64,000 nt of DNA from Vibrio sp. MedPE-SWchi (GTDB taxonomy: Bacteria > Pseudomonadota > Gammaproteobacteria > Enterobacterales > Vibrionaceae). Positions 39,877-50,184 of the stretch are shown here, piece after piece (position 1 is the stretch's first letter; the number at the start of each line of letters is the position of its first letter). The stretch lies in NCBI GenBank assembly GCA_001874155.1, contig MPDB01000001.1:372001-436000 (forward strand), read 5' to 3'. The position numbers and the translations under genes are program-made. Under the pieces are notes generated by a model that was not told where the DNA came from, ran no database searches, and worked only from the letters and a program-made list of their open reading frames with translations.

Positions 39877-40095
39877 CCCTAATAAACCATTTCCAATAAA
39901 CTAAGCTTAAGCCCATGGTAGCGGTAGTTTGGTTGGCATACTTGGAGGCAGTTAACACTTATCAGTCCTTGTTATCAATGACAGCGTAACAATCAAATCT
40001 CTATTGATATAAAACAAGGACTTGCCTCGGCGAGAATCGTTGCCTATTCGAACTAGATGAGCGTAAGTTTACCTCTACGCTCACTCTTATTGTGT

Positions 40096-40785
40096 TTAGC
40101 TACGCGAATAACCTAATAATCTGAAATCCCAGTTTTCGACTTCCTCAGACTCTAATCGCAGGTTCACTTTCGACATCCAACTGTCAGAGAGCTTAACCTG
40201 CTGTTTGAGTTTAAATAAGCCCTCTCTATTCAGTGGATCGCCGAAGAACACGTTACATACATCCTTTATCGACATAGGGTTTTCCACTTGGCTGATTAAC
40301 TCCAAAGGGTCTGCAGCACTCACCATTCCAGGTTGAATCACTCGGTAAAGCCAACCACAACGGCTAATCGCTTGCATATCAACGGATAGTTCTTCCACTC
40401 CCCAACGCTTATTGAGTTTAAAGCATGGAGAACGCGGCTGGCTCACCTCAATAATGGCGTCACCCCAGCGATATTGGTCACCGATGCACACCGTCTCTTC
40501 CGTCATTCCGTTTGAGCTTAGGTTTTCTCCCATTCCAGGCGCTTGCCAATCTATATCGGCTCCGTGTTTTTTTTGCCAATATTGGTAGTGCTCTAGGGGG
40601 TATTGATGCAATGCACGTTCTGAACCACCATGATGGCGTTGATCGGCACATTGATCGCCTTGAAGGCCTTCACTAGAGAGGAAAATACGCTCTTCAACGA
40701 GAGACTTATTGATCGCCGTTTCAAAGCCGTAGCACTGTTCTACTTCACCACGGTATACACTATTAAGATAAATTTTCTCTGTCAT
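40096..40785 (-). CDS. MOSC domain protein (YiiM-like)
   Basis: GLQGDQCADQRHHGGSERALHQYPLEHYQYW and GENLSSNGMTEETVCIGDQYRWG. Confidence 0.9.
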   Translation of the reverse strand: MTEKIYLNSVYRGEVEQCYGFETAINKSLVEERIFLSSEGLQGDQCADQRHHGGSERALHQYPLEHYQYWQKKHGADIDWQAPGMGENLSSNGMTEETVCIGDQYRWGDAIIEVSQPRSPCFKLNKRWGVEELSVDMQAISRCGWLYRVIQPGMVSAADPLELISQVENPMSIKDVCNVFFGDPLNREGLFKLKQQVKLSDSWMSKVNLRLESEEVENWDFRLLGYSRS

Positions 40786-41043
40786 TTTCGATTCTTCACG
40801 AACTCTTTTTCAAGGCTGATAAGGTATCACGAACCACACTTATTCAGGGTATAAATGTCGTCCCAATACTGGGACTTTCAATCTTCAGAACTCTACGATT
40901 ATTGGTGATATTGTAAGTGAACATACAGCCACACTCATTCAGTTGCTCCCTAAAGAGTGCCAACAGTGTCAGTTCCTCACGCTACCTTTATCCCAGCCCT
41001 CAATAATGATTAACGACGATAAGGTAAACGTTCATCAGTAAAA

Positions 41044-41289
41044 CTAATGAGGCATCGACTCTCGGTCTTGATAATCTGCGCCGCAAACCGAACAACGGTA
41101 ATAACTGATGTGGCTTGTTGACTCTTCGGTACTAAAAAAGACGCCGACAACGAAGCTCAACAGTTGATAGTGCCAAGTGTTTTTTCTTTTCACTTGAGCT
41201 TCAATCTCAAGAGGGGTCAATGAAGCGTGCTTGGTAGGTTGATTACACTTCCCACAATAGAGGTTCTTATCTAGTCTTGAGTCTTTCAT
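41044..41289 (-). CDS. Small CxxC zinc-ribbon-like protein
   Basis: CGKCNQPTKH and YRCSVCGADY. Confidence 0.55.
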   Translation of the reverse strand: MKDSRLDKNLYCGKCNQPTKHASLTPLEIEAQVKRKNTWHYQLLSFVVGVFFSTEESTSHISYYRCSVCGADYQDRESMPH

Positions 41290-41545
41290 ATTTCATTTGT
41301 TCCTTTTACATTCCAACCACGGGTTAATCCGTTTTCGATCTGATGCCAGTGTGCTTACTTAACCATTTGAATAAAATGAAACTATCGAACAATAGTACGC
41401 TATAAAATCGCATAGAATATCCCATTAATAAATGATGAGCACTCACGGAGCCCAGTCATTACCATACGCAATCAAGCACTTATAATTTGCTTTTCTAACG
41501 TCATGGATTACATTTACTTTAAACGTAATAAAACGAGTCTCAAGT

Positions 41546-41965
41546 ATGTTTCTAACCCGATTAATTTACGCAAGCACCATCACTGAAGCACTGGCTGACG
41601 CTCCTGTTGACAGTATTTTGGAATCTGCGCGTTCGAACAATGAGCTAAACGATGTGACCGGTATTTTATACTTTAATAGAAAGTATTTTCTACAATGTCT
41701 GGAAGGCTCTAGAACAGCCGTAAACAAAACCTATCAAACTATTTTACAAGACAACAGACACAGCGATATTGTGATTCTGGGATACGAAGAGATTAGTGAG
41801 CGCGAGTTTTCCGATTGGAAGATGGGCTATATTCCCAGTTCGAGCGCATCAAAACCATTAAACATAAAGTTCTCTGGATCTTCTGACTTTGTGCCCTATC
41901 AGATGTCAGGGGAAAGTGCGTATAAAATGATGCTGGAATTAAAAGGTTCACTGCCAACTATTTAG
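41546..41965 (+). CDS. BLUF-domain blue-light photoreceptor
   Basis: TRLIYASTIT, NNELNDVTGILYFNRKYFLQCLEGSRTAVNKTYQTILQDNRHSDI. Confidence 0.9.
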   Translation: MFLTRLIYASTITEALADAPVDSILESARSNNELNDVTGILYFNRKYFLQCLEGSRTAVNKTYQTILQDNRHSDIVILGYEEISEREFSDWKMGYIPSSSASKPLNIKFSGSSDFVPYQMSGESAYKMMLELKGSLPTI

Positions 41966-42043
41966 AATAATACCCTAACGTATAAATGTTTAGCGGGCAT
42001 GAAATCAGGGGGATAACATACACACAGCTTCACTTTTTAAAGC

Positions 42044-42271
42044 CTATTGAACGATTGAAAGCACGACTCTTTCATTGGTTTGTTGCTCTTCAACTTCTAG
42101 AATAACACCTTGGAAATCGTCGGTGGCGATAGCGGATCGAATCATATCTACCTGTGCAACACTGAACCGTTTAGCGAAAGAATTGATCGCCACTTTTGCC
42201 AACGTTAGCGGTATTTTCACCGTATCATCCTGATTTCCATCGATAAACGTTTCAATCAATAAAGTTTTCAT
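42044..42271 (-). CDS. Hypothetical small protein
   Basis: Isolated intergenic ORF, no family recognised. Confidence 0.45.
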   Translation of the reverse strand: MKTLLIETFIDGNQDDTVKIPLTLAKVAINSFAKRFSVAQVDMIRSAIATDDFQGVILEVEEQQTNERVVLSIVQ

Positions 42272-42339
42272 AAAACATCCTTCCGTGTAATAAGTGAGCC
42301 GATTTTGAATGTTGTTATTCTAAGTGGGTGTACAAACTA

Positions 42340-42783
42340 TTACGGGGCTTTGATGACAAACCCTTTCTCAATTCCAGATTGAAATCCTACTTTTTCATAC
42401 AGTTTATGCGCAGAAAAACGTGTCTCGCCTGATAATAAGACGACTTGATAGCAATTTAGTTCCCACGCGAGCTCAAGCGTTTTTTCCATCACTTTTTGGC
42501 TTAATCCTCGACGCCTAAAGTGCTCTCCAGTGATAACGTGCTCAATAATACCAAAAGGTTTGCCCGCATTGGTCACCGTTGGCACCAGACCAAGCTGGCA
42601 GGTTGACGCTAGCTTTCCATCAATTTCCGCAACCACATGCAAGGTATGGGGATTCTCCTGCATCTCTTGCCACGTCGGCATGAGATCGGATTCTAAAACC
42701 TGCGGATCATTGCCTCGCAATTCTTTGTATAAAGCTAAAATGCCACCAAGGTCCTCGCTAGAGGCTAAGCGAATAAGTTCCAT
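42340..42783 (-). CDS. GNAT acetyltransferase
   Basis: IEHVITGEHFRRRGLSQKVMEKTLELA, LYEKVGF. Confidence 0.9.
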   Translation of the reverse strand: MELIRLASSEDLGGILALYKELRGNDPQVLESDLMPTWQEMQENPHTLHVVAEIDGKLASTCQLGLVPTVTNAGKPFGIIEHVITGEHFRRRGLSQKVMEKTLELAWELNCYQVVLLSGETRFSAHKLYEKVGFQSGIEKGFVIKAP

Positions 42784-42825
42784 CTTTAATATTCCTTTAC
42801 GAAATGCGCTGACGCATTCATCGTT

Positions 42826-43464
42826 CTATAAATAGGGTCCAATTACAGACATACAATGCTCAACAGTCCGTTGTTTCTCACCCACTGGAGCTACATAAAA
42901 AATGGCGCCTCTAGCCTGCTGCTGTCCCGCCAATTTACCGATAATCCAAGCGGCTAGATATTGAGACGATAGGCAGCCCCCCGCTGTAGCGATATTTTCA
43001 TGCGCATGAAACGGTTGTTCTAACACCTCAACTCCCGATTCCATCACCCACGGCTTCGTGGTTAAGTCGGTACATGCTGGGTGTCCGTCTAACAAATTCA
43101 ATGTCGACATCAGCAATGTGCCCGAGCACTGAGCCGCAATAAGTTGCCGACTGGGCTCAAGCTTTAGCCGAGAAATAATCATACTATCATTGGCGATCTC
43201 TCTGGTGAGAATGCCGCTACCAAAAATAACGACGTCTGCCTGATTCGCGAATTCCAACGGTTGCTGGGCTTCAATTTTCACCCCGTTCATAGACGTCACC
43301 CAGTCACTTGGGCTCGTTATCTGGACATTCCACCCTGACTCTTTCATACGATTGAGAATGCCAGCGGAAATAAACGAATCCAGCTCATTAAGGCCTTCAA
43401 AGGTAAGCACAGCTATGTCCATATAGTTCCTTTTCCTGTTTAATTTCTCGATAGAAAGCGTCAC
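42826..43464 (-). CDS. DJ-1/PfpI family protein
   Basis: VLTFEGLNELDSF, AAQCSGTLLMSTLNLLDGHPACTDLTTKPW. Confidence 0.88.
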   Translation of the reverse strand: MTLSIEKLNRKRNYMDIAVLTFEGLNELDSFISAGILNRMKESGWNVQITSPSDWVTSMNGVKIEAQQPLEFANQADVVIFGSGILTREIANDSMIISRLKLEPSRQLIAAQCSGTLLMSTLNLLDGHPACTDLTTKPWVMESGVEVLEQPFHAHENIATAGGCLSSQYLAAWIIGKLAGQQQARGAIFYVAPVGEKQRTVEHCMSVIGPYL

Positions 43465-43545
43465 GCACTAGAGTAGAAATGAGGAGGCCGTCACTCAATG
43501 CAGAGGTGGATCGACGCTCACATATCAACATGCAACGACCACTCG

Positions 43546-43956
43546 CTAGAGCGTTTTGGTCAAAAAAGAGAGTGATGAATCTAACGGGTAATTCTCAAGC
43601 ACCATTTGACACTGGTAGCCATGTTTTTCATAAAACGGTTTCGCTTGAAAGCTCAGAGTATCAACCAACGAAGATATACACCCTCTTGAGATGGCGCATT
43701 GCTCTAATCGCATGAGTAGCTCACTACCGATGCGCTCTCCTCTTACGGCTTCGTCTACCCACAAATATTTCACTAGAAGCCAATTTCCCCAGACATCACC
43801 AATAATGCCGGCTATTTTTCTATCACCCTCTAGGGCATAGCAGGCAATCATCTCTTTGTTGATGCCTTCCAAAAAGGGCTTATTATGTTGAATGAGCCCC
43901 GCTCGAATATCCGTTATATCGTGTTCAATTGGGTTGAGGTCTACTTGAAATTTCAT
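43546..43956 (-). CDS. GNAT acetyltransferase
   Basis: LWVDEAVRGERIGSELLMRLEQCA, FYEKHGYQ. Confidence 0.88.
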   Translation of the reverse strand: MKFQVDLNPIEHDITDIRAGLIQHNKPFLEGINKEMIACYALEGDRKIAGIIGDVWGNWLLVKYLWVDEAVRGERIGSELLMRLEQCAISRGCISSLVDTLSFQAKPFYEKHGYQCQMVLENYPLDSSLSFLTKTL

Positions 43957-43965
43957 GTGACACCA

Positions 43966-44130
43966 TCACTTTGTCTGAGTGACGGGCTTTGAGAAAATAA
44001 CAAATGGAATAGCAAGAGGGCCAACGAGAACTGCGACGAGTGACCAAAAAAGCGTATTTGCTTTTCGATGTCTGGATACCAAAAAACAAATGATAACGGA
44101 GATGATATTAATAAAGATTAGCACGGCCAT
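43966..44130 (-). CDS. 54-aa two-TM membrane protein (absent from ORF track)
   Basis: Manual translation MAVLIFINIISVIICFLVSRHRKANTLFWSLVAVLVGPLAIPFVIFSKPVTQTK*. Confidence 0.6.
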   Translation of the reverse strand: MAVLIFINIISVIICFLVSRHRKANTLFWSLVAVLVGPLAIPFVIFSKPVTQTK

Positions 44131-44164
44131 GATGGTTGCCTCTTTGTTTAGATAAACCTAAAGT

Positions 44165-44671
44165 CTATTGTTCAAGTTTCATCGGTAAATAATCCGGATT
44201 AATTCGCGACATCAATAACATATCAATGTATCGACCCGCTTTGAAGGTGCTGAGACGCTTTGTGCCTTCCAGGTCAAAACCAACACTTTGATACAGAGCG
44301 ATTGCAGCCTGATTGTCTGCATGCACCTCGAGCTCTAAGCGAACGAGGTTAACCCAGTTGTCGGCTTGATTTATGGCTTCTTTCATTAGAGCCTTGCCCA
44401 CGCCCTGACCATGAACCTTAGGATGCACAGCAATTGCAATCGAGGCGCAATGTTTATCTCGAGACTTATTCGTTAAAAACAAGGTGACATGCCCAACTAC
44501 GCATTCATCAACCTCGACGACAAGCGTATAATTACTTTCATCTTCAAATAGGCTAGCTACTTTGTTTGAACTCAAATAAGGCAGTTGAGAGGTATATTCC
44601 GTGACTGACGTTTGACGATAAATGTCAAAAATGTCGCGATTATCTGACGGCTCGATGTGACGAATTATCAA
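44165..44671 (-). CDS. GNAT acetyltransferase
   Basis: IAVHPKVHGQGVGKALMKEAINQA, ALYQSVGFDLEG. Confidence 0.9.
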   Translation of the reverse strand: MIIRHIEPSDNRDIFDIYRQTSVTEYTSQLPYLSSNKVASLFEDESNYTLVVEVDECVVGHVTLFLTNKSRDKHCASIAIAVHPKVHGQGVGKALMKEAINQADNWVNLVRLELEVHADNQAAIALYQSVGFDLEGTKRLSTFKAGRYIDMLLMSRINPDYLPMKLEQ

Positions 44672-44712
44672 TGTCTATTCCTATCGTTGTGAGTTCTAAG
44701 CTCGGTTATCAA

Positions 44713-45468
44713 TCATGTTAAATTACTGAGGTAGGTTGCCGTACTGATCGTATCATTTTCAATGGTGCACACGAAAATACACGGTTGTTTGGTGCCTGAA
44801 CCGTACTCAACGTCACCATCAGCCCCCCAAATCGTATTGTTTCCAGCAACGTTCCAGCCACCCGTTTGTGAAATATGATTACTGAGTAACACCGAAAACT
44901 GGTTTGTTCGGGCAAGTGCTTGTAATTGCAAAGCATCCGCCTGAAAGCCTGATTCCGAAATCAGGGCGCTGGCAATATACAGATCAGCCCCAAGTTGGCG
45001 GGCTCTTTTTGAGTGTTCCGGGTTTGAAAAATCCGCACACACTGCCAGAGCGATTTTGTAGCCATTCAGGTCAACAAAGTAGTCGCCACTTCCTTCAACA
45101 CAATAGCGCTCCTCGCCTGGGTGCAAAAACTGCTTCGAATAGAACTCCACTCGCCCATCTGGGAAACAAATGACCGCTCCAATGGCAGGCTTTGAATCGT
45201 AGTCAACATTCAATGGGCAACCCGCGATGACAACCACTTCGTGCTCTATCGACGCTTGAGATAACTGCGAAAACCTTGCCGGATTTTTATCTAACGCGAG
45301 CTCTTTTGCTAACTCTAATTCATAACCGGTTAGGGACAGCTCTGGAAAAACCACAACATCAGCCCCGTGATGAGCAGACTGTTCTATTTGAATAAGATGA
45401 TTCGAAAGATTAGTTCGAATATCTCCTTTCACAACTGGAACCTGAGCGAGACTCACAACCACTGCCAT
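44713..45468 (-). CDS. Carbon-nitrogen hydrolase (nitrilase superfamily)
   Basis: VVFPELSLTGYELE and LAVCADFSNPEHSKRARQLGADLY. Confidence 0.92.
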   Translation of the reverse strand: MAVVVSLAQVPVVKGDIRTNLSNHLIQIEQSAHHGADVVVFPELSLTGYELELAKELALDKNPARFSQLSQASIEHEVVVIAGCPLNVDYDSKPAIGAVICFPDGRVEFYSKQFLHPGEERYCVEGSGDYFVDLNGYKIALAVCADFSNPEHSKRARQLGADLYIASALISESGFQADALQLQALARTNQFSVLLSNHISQTGGWNVAGNNTIWGADGDVEYGSGTKQPCIFVCTIENDTISTATYLSNLT

Positions 45469-46518
45469 TTATTCTATCCCCTCCGCAAGTTGTCGCGTAA
45501 GCGCTTGGGCAGAGATCTCTTGGCAGCCAAGCGTGTTTTGTCCGCACCATAAGGGAGAGAAGTCACTGATCAGCCGCCTTTCAGCCTCACCGCGTAGTTG
45601 AGTCACCTCAATGGATGCATGTGGAAAATGAGGAGCTTGAGGGTTTAGATGGCCTAAGTCTTTCATCACCCGATTCACAATCCCTCGAGCAGGTTTGCCC
45701 GAGAAAACGTTAGTGAGTGCAGTATGACTCGCGCTCCCACTCTGAATCGCTTTACGATGAAGAGATGAGGTCGTTGACTCAGGGCAAAGTAAATAAGCCG
45801 TCCCGACTTGCACCGCGGCTGCACCTAAAACTCTAGCTGCCTGAGCCTCTTCACTGCGGGCGATACCACCCGCGGCTATAACCGGTACGTTAACGGTTCT
45901 CACTATTTGGGGAACAAGCGACGATAAACCCATTTGTGTCGTTATGTCTGACGAAAGAAACATACCACGATGCCCACCGGCTTCGAGTCCTTGCGCAATG
46001 ATGCCATCCGCGCCATTAGCTTCTAGCCAAATCGCTTCTTCAACAGTGGTGGCAGTAGAGAGTACTTTCGTTCCCCAGGTCTTCACTCGCTTTAACAATG
46101 CTTTTTCAGGTAATCCAAAATGGAAACTGATCAATGGTGGCGCAAAAGACTCAATGGCATCCGCTATTTTATGATTGAACGGCACCCGATTGGCTTGTTT
46201 ACTGCTTGAATCAAGCTCTATCTCTAGCTCATCAAAATAGGGCTTTAACATTTGTTGCCACACCATTTGCCTCTTTTCATCATAGGGGCTCACTTCATGG
46301 CAAAAGAAGTTGAGGTTATAAGGCTTATTGGTCGCAAGCTTAATGGATGCCACTTCATTCACAATCTGCTCTACATTGAGCATGCCGCAAGGTAATGAAC
46401 CTAATCCTCCAGCTTCACTCACTGCTATCGCGAGATCACTGCCTTGGACGCCCGCCATTGGGGCTTGGATAATTGGAAGTTCCGTTCCGAGTAACTCTTT
46501 GTAGTTTTGATTGCGCAT
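45469..46518 (-). CDS. Nitronate monooxygenase family
   Basis: PIIQAPMAGVQGSDLAIAVSEAGGLGSLPCG, GADGIIAQGLEAGGHRG, VIAAGGIA. Confidence 0.92.
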   Translation of the reverse strand: MRNQNYKELLGTELPIIQAPMAGVQGSDLAIAVSEAGGLGSLPCGMLNVEQIVNEVASIKLATNKPYNLNFFCHEVSPYDEKRQMVWQQMLKPYFDELEIELDSSSKQANRVPFNHKIADAIESFAPPLISFHFGLPEKALLKRVKTWGTKVLSTATTVEEAIWLEANGADGIIAQGLEAGGHRGMFLSSDITTQMGLSSLVPQIVRTVNVPVIAAGGIARSEEAQAARVLGAAAVQVGTAYLLCPESTTSSLHRKAIQSGSASHTALTNVFSGKPARGIVNRVMKDLGHLNPQAPHFPHASIEVTQLRGEAERRLISDFSPLWCGQNTLGCQEISAQALTRQLAEGIE

Positions 46519-46816
46519 GCTTTCTCCATGAATGATGCTGACCTATCAACGCTCAAGAGGCCGCTACTTATACAAGCTGTATTTCTTAGTGAACGCTCGA
46601 AGCTCTTCCGTATTGCCAAAGAGACAAATCCCCAAATACTCAAGATCGGACTCTAAGGTGTTACTGGTAGCCGCCTGCTGCACCAATGAGCCTCCGTCAA
46701 TCATCGTACTGGTAAAATCGACAGTGAGGCATACAAAAAGCCCAACTTTCAACAATGAATTCAAATGCTGGGCTTTACGGCTATCGAATAAGATCTAGGC
46801 GTGAGTCAAAAACTCA

Positions 46817-47467
46817 TTACTCATTACCCAAGTTAACATCATAATTGAGAGCCTTTTTCTTGAGCTTATGTATATCGGAAGCGCAGATATATCTTTTCAA
46901 CGCTTCGAATTTTTCTGTGGGCCAATCATAGATATTCAAAGCCAACAGTTCTTCTATTACTGAAGGTTCAAAACGCATCTTCACCAATTTGGCAGGCGAT
47001 CCTCCTACAACACTATACGGAGCAACGTCCTTTGTGACGACGCTATTAGCACCAATAATCGCACCTTCTCCAATTGTCACACCTGGCATAATCATGGCTC
47101 GCATGCCAAGCCATGAACCATCACAAATGGTCGTATTGCCCTTCCCAACATAAGCTTCTTCAATGAAGTCCATAAAGGGATACAAACAAAACCAATCCGC
47201 CCGATGTGTATGATTCCCACCCATTAGAATAACTACCTCTGCACCGATGCAGACATAATCGCCAATAAAGAGCTTATCGATCTCCCATCTAGGCTCCCAT
47301 TCACGACTGACTTCATCCCCATGTAAATACCTAACCACGGAATGCTCAAAACCGTTATCCCAGCAATCGCTGTAATAACTGTGCGTCCCTTTTACGTCAA
47401 TATTTGGGTTGGTGACCACTTCATGCAACAACTGGAATTTTGACCAATGTTTATTTTGCATATTCAA
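46817..47467 (-). CDS. CatB/Vat-type hexapeptide xenobiotic acetyltransferase
   Basis: IGAEVVILMGGNHTHRADWFCLYPF, GNTTICDGSWLGMRAMIMPGVTIGEGAIIGANSVVTKDVAPYSVVGGSPAKLVKMRF. Confidence 0.9.
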   Translation of the reverse strand: MNMQNKHWSKFQLLHEVVTNPNIDVKGTHSYYSDCWDNGFEHSVVRYLHGDEVSREWEPRWEIDKLFIGDYVCIGAEVVILMGGNHTHRADWFCLYPFMDFIEEAYVGKGNTTICDGSWLGMRAMIMPGVTIGEGAIIGANSVVTKDVAPYSVVGGSPAKLVKMRFEPSVIEELLALNIYDWPTEKFEALKRYICASDIHKLKKKALNYDVNLGNE

Positions 47468-47656
47468 CCTCGACTAGTTTAAAAACAACACTCACTTTTG
47501 ATAATAAATGGTGTCGATTGTCAGTGAATACGTGGCTGATTTAGTCGCGGGTTTGGTTTCATAATAAGACCTTAAGAAGGAGGTAGTAATGGTACACAAA
47601 GGATTATATTGGGTGCTTCCGTGAAATGCACACTCGATCTTAGCAACTGCGTTCAA

Positions 47657-48019
47657 TTAAGGTGCAGCAACAAAAACCAGTAAACTGACTAAGCCAAACA
47701 ATACCCAAGACAAGTGCTTTCCTTTCGAGCCGAATATTGAAACCAAAAAGTGCACAAAAAATGTAAGGGAGATAATTCGAGCCATAAAGGTACGGTCAAG
47801 CTCAGGCTGAGCAAGCGCGATAAGAATAAATGAAAAACCCAGCCACGCTACTGATGTTAAGTGCCAAGCAAAACGAAGCGTGCGTTTCGTGAAATCATCA
47901 CTCCCAAACAAGTGAGGTAAATTATCACGCTTAAAAAGCCGAGAGAGTATAAAACGCTCCCCCAAAAAGGAATGAACAAACGCAACGATGACCAACAAAA
48001 TAGCAGACAAATACAACAT
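47657..48019 (-). CDS. Small multi-TM membrane protein, hypothetical
   Basis: Four hydrophobic segments. Confidence 0.65.
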   Translation of the reverse strand: MLYLSAILLVIVAFVHSFLGERFILSRLFKRDNLPHLFGSDDFTKRTLRFAWHLTSVAWLGFSFILIALAQPELDRTFMARIISLTFFVHFLVSIFGSKGKHLSWVLFGLVSLLVFVAAP

Positions 48020-48088
48020 AAGTTCACTTCACTCCATATTGAGTTTTCAGAGACGGCTGCGTTTGTTTCCGAATTAGGCTCAACACGT

Positions 48089-48372
48089 TCATAGCAAGAA
48101 CTTTAGCGACTCCGTCGACTTACTCGGAACCATTTCTGTAATTTCATAGGTTGCCAACCCTTCCCTATAAAATGGGTCTAGTGCAAGAATATCATTGAGT
48201 TCAGAGCGATCAGAAACCGTTGACAGAATGACGCCTCCCGTTCTTGGTTCTTTTCGCCCAGACAAGATGAAATGGCCTTCGGCATAGTGTTTATTCAAGT
48301 AATCGATATGTTCCGGCACAAACTGATCGACCTGTTCGAGTGGTACTTGATAATCTAATGAAATAATAAACA
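48089..48372 (-). CDS. YciI-like protein
   Basis: Conserved core HYAEGHFILSGRKEPRTGGVILS; start at MFIISLDY preferred. Confidence 0.8.
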
Positions 48373-48494
48373 TACATGTCCCTATGATAATGAAATCTAG
48401 CCGAGCAAACAGAAGCGGTTTGGTATGCGCCCGCATGAGGCTATAAATATTATCTCTTTACTGAACAAACAAAAGTATTAAGAATAGGAAAGTT

Positions 48495-48791
48495 CTAATT
48501 CTCAATGGTTTTCGTCCCACATTGTTCACAGATCTTATGCCTTGCAAACTCATCCATTGAGGCTAGAAAGCCACCAACAGCGCACGACTTTACAAATCCT
48601 GAAATAAATTCTTTAACGCTTCGATTCTGTTTTCCAACGTATTCCCTTGGTTTTCTCACTAAAACAACAACGTGCTTCGTTTGCTCTGCACATACACAGC
48701 AAAAGCCATGTTCGATTTGCTCTGGCATAGTCATTCCTTTTATAACGGTTTTAAGCGCTGCTGCATTGAGCAGTCCGAGTTCTCTCCACAC
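48495..48791 (-). CDS. Hypothetical zinc-binding small protein
   Basis: CCVCAEQTKH...CEQCGTK motifs. Confidence 0.5.
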   Translation of the reverse strand: MWRELGLLNAAALKTVIKGMTMPEQIEHGFCCVCAEQTKHVVVLVRKPREYVGKQNRSVKEFISGFVKSCAVGGFLASMDEFARHKICEQCGTKTIEN

Positions 48792-48865
48792 TCAAAGTCA
48801 GACAAAACCTCAATATTCATATCAGTGGTATACTGTAAGACTGACCCAAACTTCATTTGAATATC

Positions 48866-49267
48866 ATGAAAGAGTGCAATCAATGCGGCAAGTGCTGCAT
48901 CAAATATGGCGACGGTGATCTCGCTGCCACACAAGAAGAAATTGATCTTTGGGAGTTATTTAACCCTGACATTTTTGAATATGTGAAGGATGGAAAAATC
49001 TGGTTTGACCCAGAGACAAAACAGCAGCTAACGTATTGTCCATTTTTAGAAGTCATGCCTAAAAAAGATCCTGCCAGTCAAAATAAATACACCTGTCGTA
49101 TTTACCACGATAGACCAGAAGATTGTCGTCACTACCCCACTGAAATCAATGAAATGGTACGTGATGAATGTGAAATGATCGAAGCGGTGGATCTCAATAA
49201 CACAACAAAAGCACAGAAGCACCTAGACCATATAATGAAATTAAGCAGGCCACCGAGCAGCAGATAA
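48866..49267 (+). CDS. YkgJ-type CxxCxxCC zinc/iron-cluster protein
   Basis: MKECNQCGKCCIKYGDG...CPFLEV...YTCRIYHDRPEDCRHYP. Confidence 0.88.
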   Translation: MKECNQCGKCCIKYGDGDLAATQEEIDLWELFNPDIFEYVKDGKIWFDPETKQQLTYCPFLEVMPKKDPASQNKYTCRIYHDRPEDCRHYPTEINEMVRDECEMIEAVDLNNTTKAQKHLDHIMKLSRPPSSR

Positions 49268-49283
49268 ACTGACTACCGCTAAT

Positions 49284-49356
49284 GTTTTCTATAACTAGTA
49301 CTTTCTATCACTAATACTTTCTAAAACCGATGCTTTCTGAAACTGTGCTTTCTAAA
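49284..49356. repeat. Degenerate ~16-bp tandem repeat, about 5 units
   Basis: TTTCT(A/G) recurs at 49285, 49301, 49317, 49333 and 49348 with related flanks. Confidence 0.75.
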
Positions 49357-49440
49357 ACTAACAGTCCGAGCCGAAACTCAACTTGTCGATACTCAGTGCT
49401 AAACCTAAAGCACTGAGGTTTAAAATAGGAACATTTGTCC

Positions 49441-50142
49441 TTAACTGGAACGAGTCGCGATCACTTTGATTCCCAACGCAACCATCGCGCCTCCTAATAC
49501 TCGATCTATCCAATGTCCATACCGTTTAAAACGATGGTTGATTGAAGGCGTAGATAAAAGACCGACCAACAGAGCAAACCAAGAAAATTGAATTGCCATA
49601 ATCCACACCCCATAGATAGCAATTTGATAGGCTGGCATATCTGGAGACAACACGACGGTAAACAAAGAAACAAAATAAATCGGCGCTTTAGGGTTTAACG
49701 CATTACATAAGAAACCAATTCCAATACTCTTCTTCGCTGAATATTTCTCAGGTGTTGTAGCGCTAGACTCTAACGCTAGACTCGGTTTCGCTCTGAGACC
49801 TTTAACCCCAATGTAAATAAGATAGCCGCCACCAAGTATTTTTATTGCCCAGAGCGCGCTGGAGGAATTGGCAATGACAGTGGCTAAACCAAATGCTGAG
49901 TATGTAATATGAATAGAAAGCCCCAAAGCAATGCCAATACTGCACATTAACCCCGCTCTTTTTCCATTCGTTAATGTTTGCTGTGAAACTAAGACAAAAT
50001 CTGGCCCTGGCGACGCAGCGGCAAGCAGATGTATGGATGAAATGAGTATCAACCCTTGGATCAATTCCATTGAAACACTCCGATTAAAATTAATATCATG
50101 ACTAACGCAAAGATAAACACGTAAAAAATGGATGACGAACAC
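49441..50142 (-). CDS. LysE/RhtB family exporter
   Basis: AASPGPDFVLVSQQTLTNGKRAG and NPKAPIYFVSLFTVVLS; true start likely the internal MELIQG. Confidence 0.9.
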   Translation of the reverse strand: MFVIHFLRVYLCVSHDINFNRSVSMELIQGLILISSIHLLAAASPGPDFVLVSQQTLTNGKRAGLMCSIGIALGLSIHITYSAFGLATVIANSSSALWAIKILGGGYLIYIGVKGLRAKPSLALESSATTPEKYSAKKSIGIGFLCNALNPKAPIYFVSLFTVVLSPDMPAYQIAIYGVWIMAIQFSWFALLVGLLSTPSINHRFKRYGHWIDRVLGGAMVALGIKVIATRSS

Positions 50143-50184
50143 CTGTTTCGTGTTCGCTCCGACTTTGACTATTCTCGTCTTCGC

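Noticed and set aside
47576-47625. Strong SD-like AAGGAGGTAG followed by an 11-codon ORF MVHKGLYWVLP*
   Set aside because: Very short and isolated; possibly a gene relic. Not enough evidence to call a leader peptide.
10415-50142. Five LysE/RhtB exporters as a coordinated system
   Set aside because: They are dispersed, in different contexts; such paralogue numbers are normal in vibrios.
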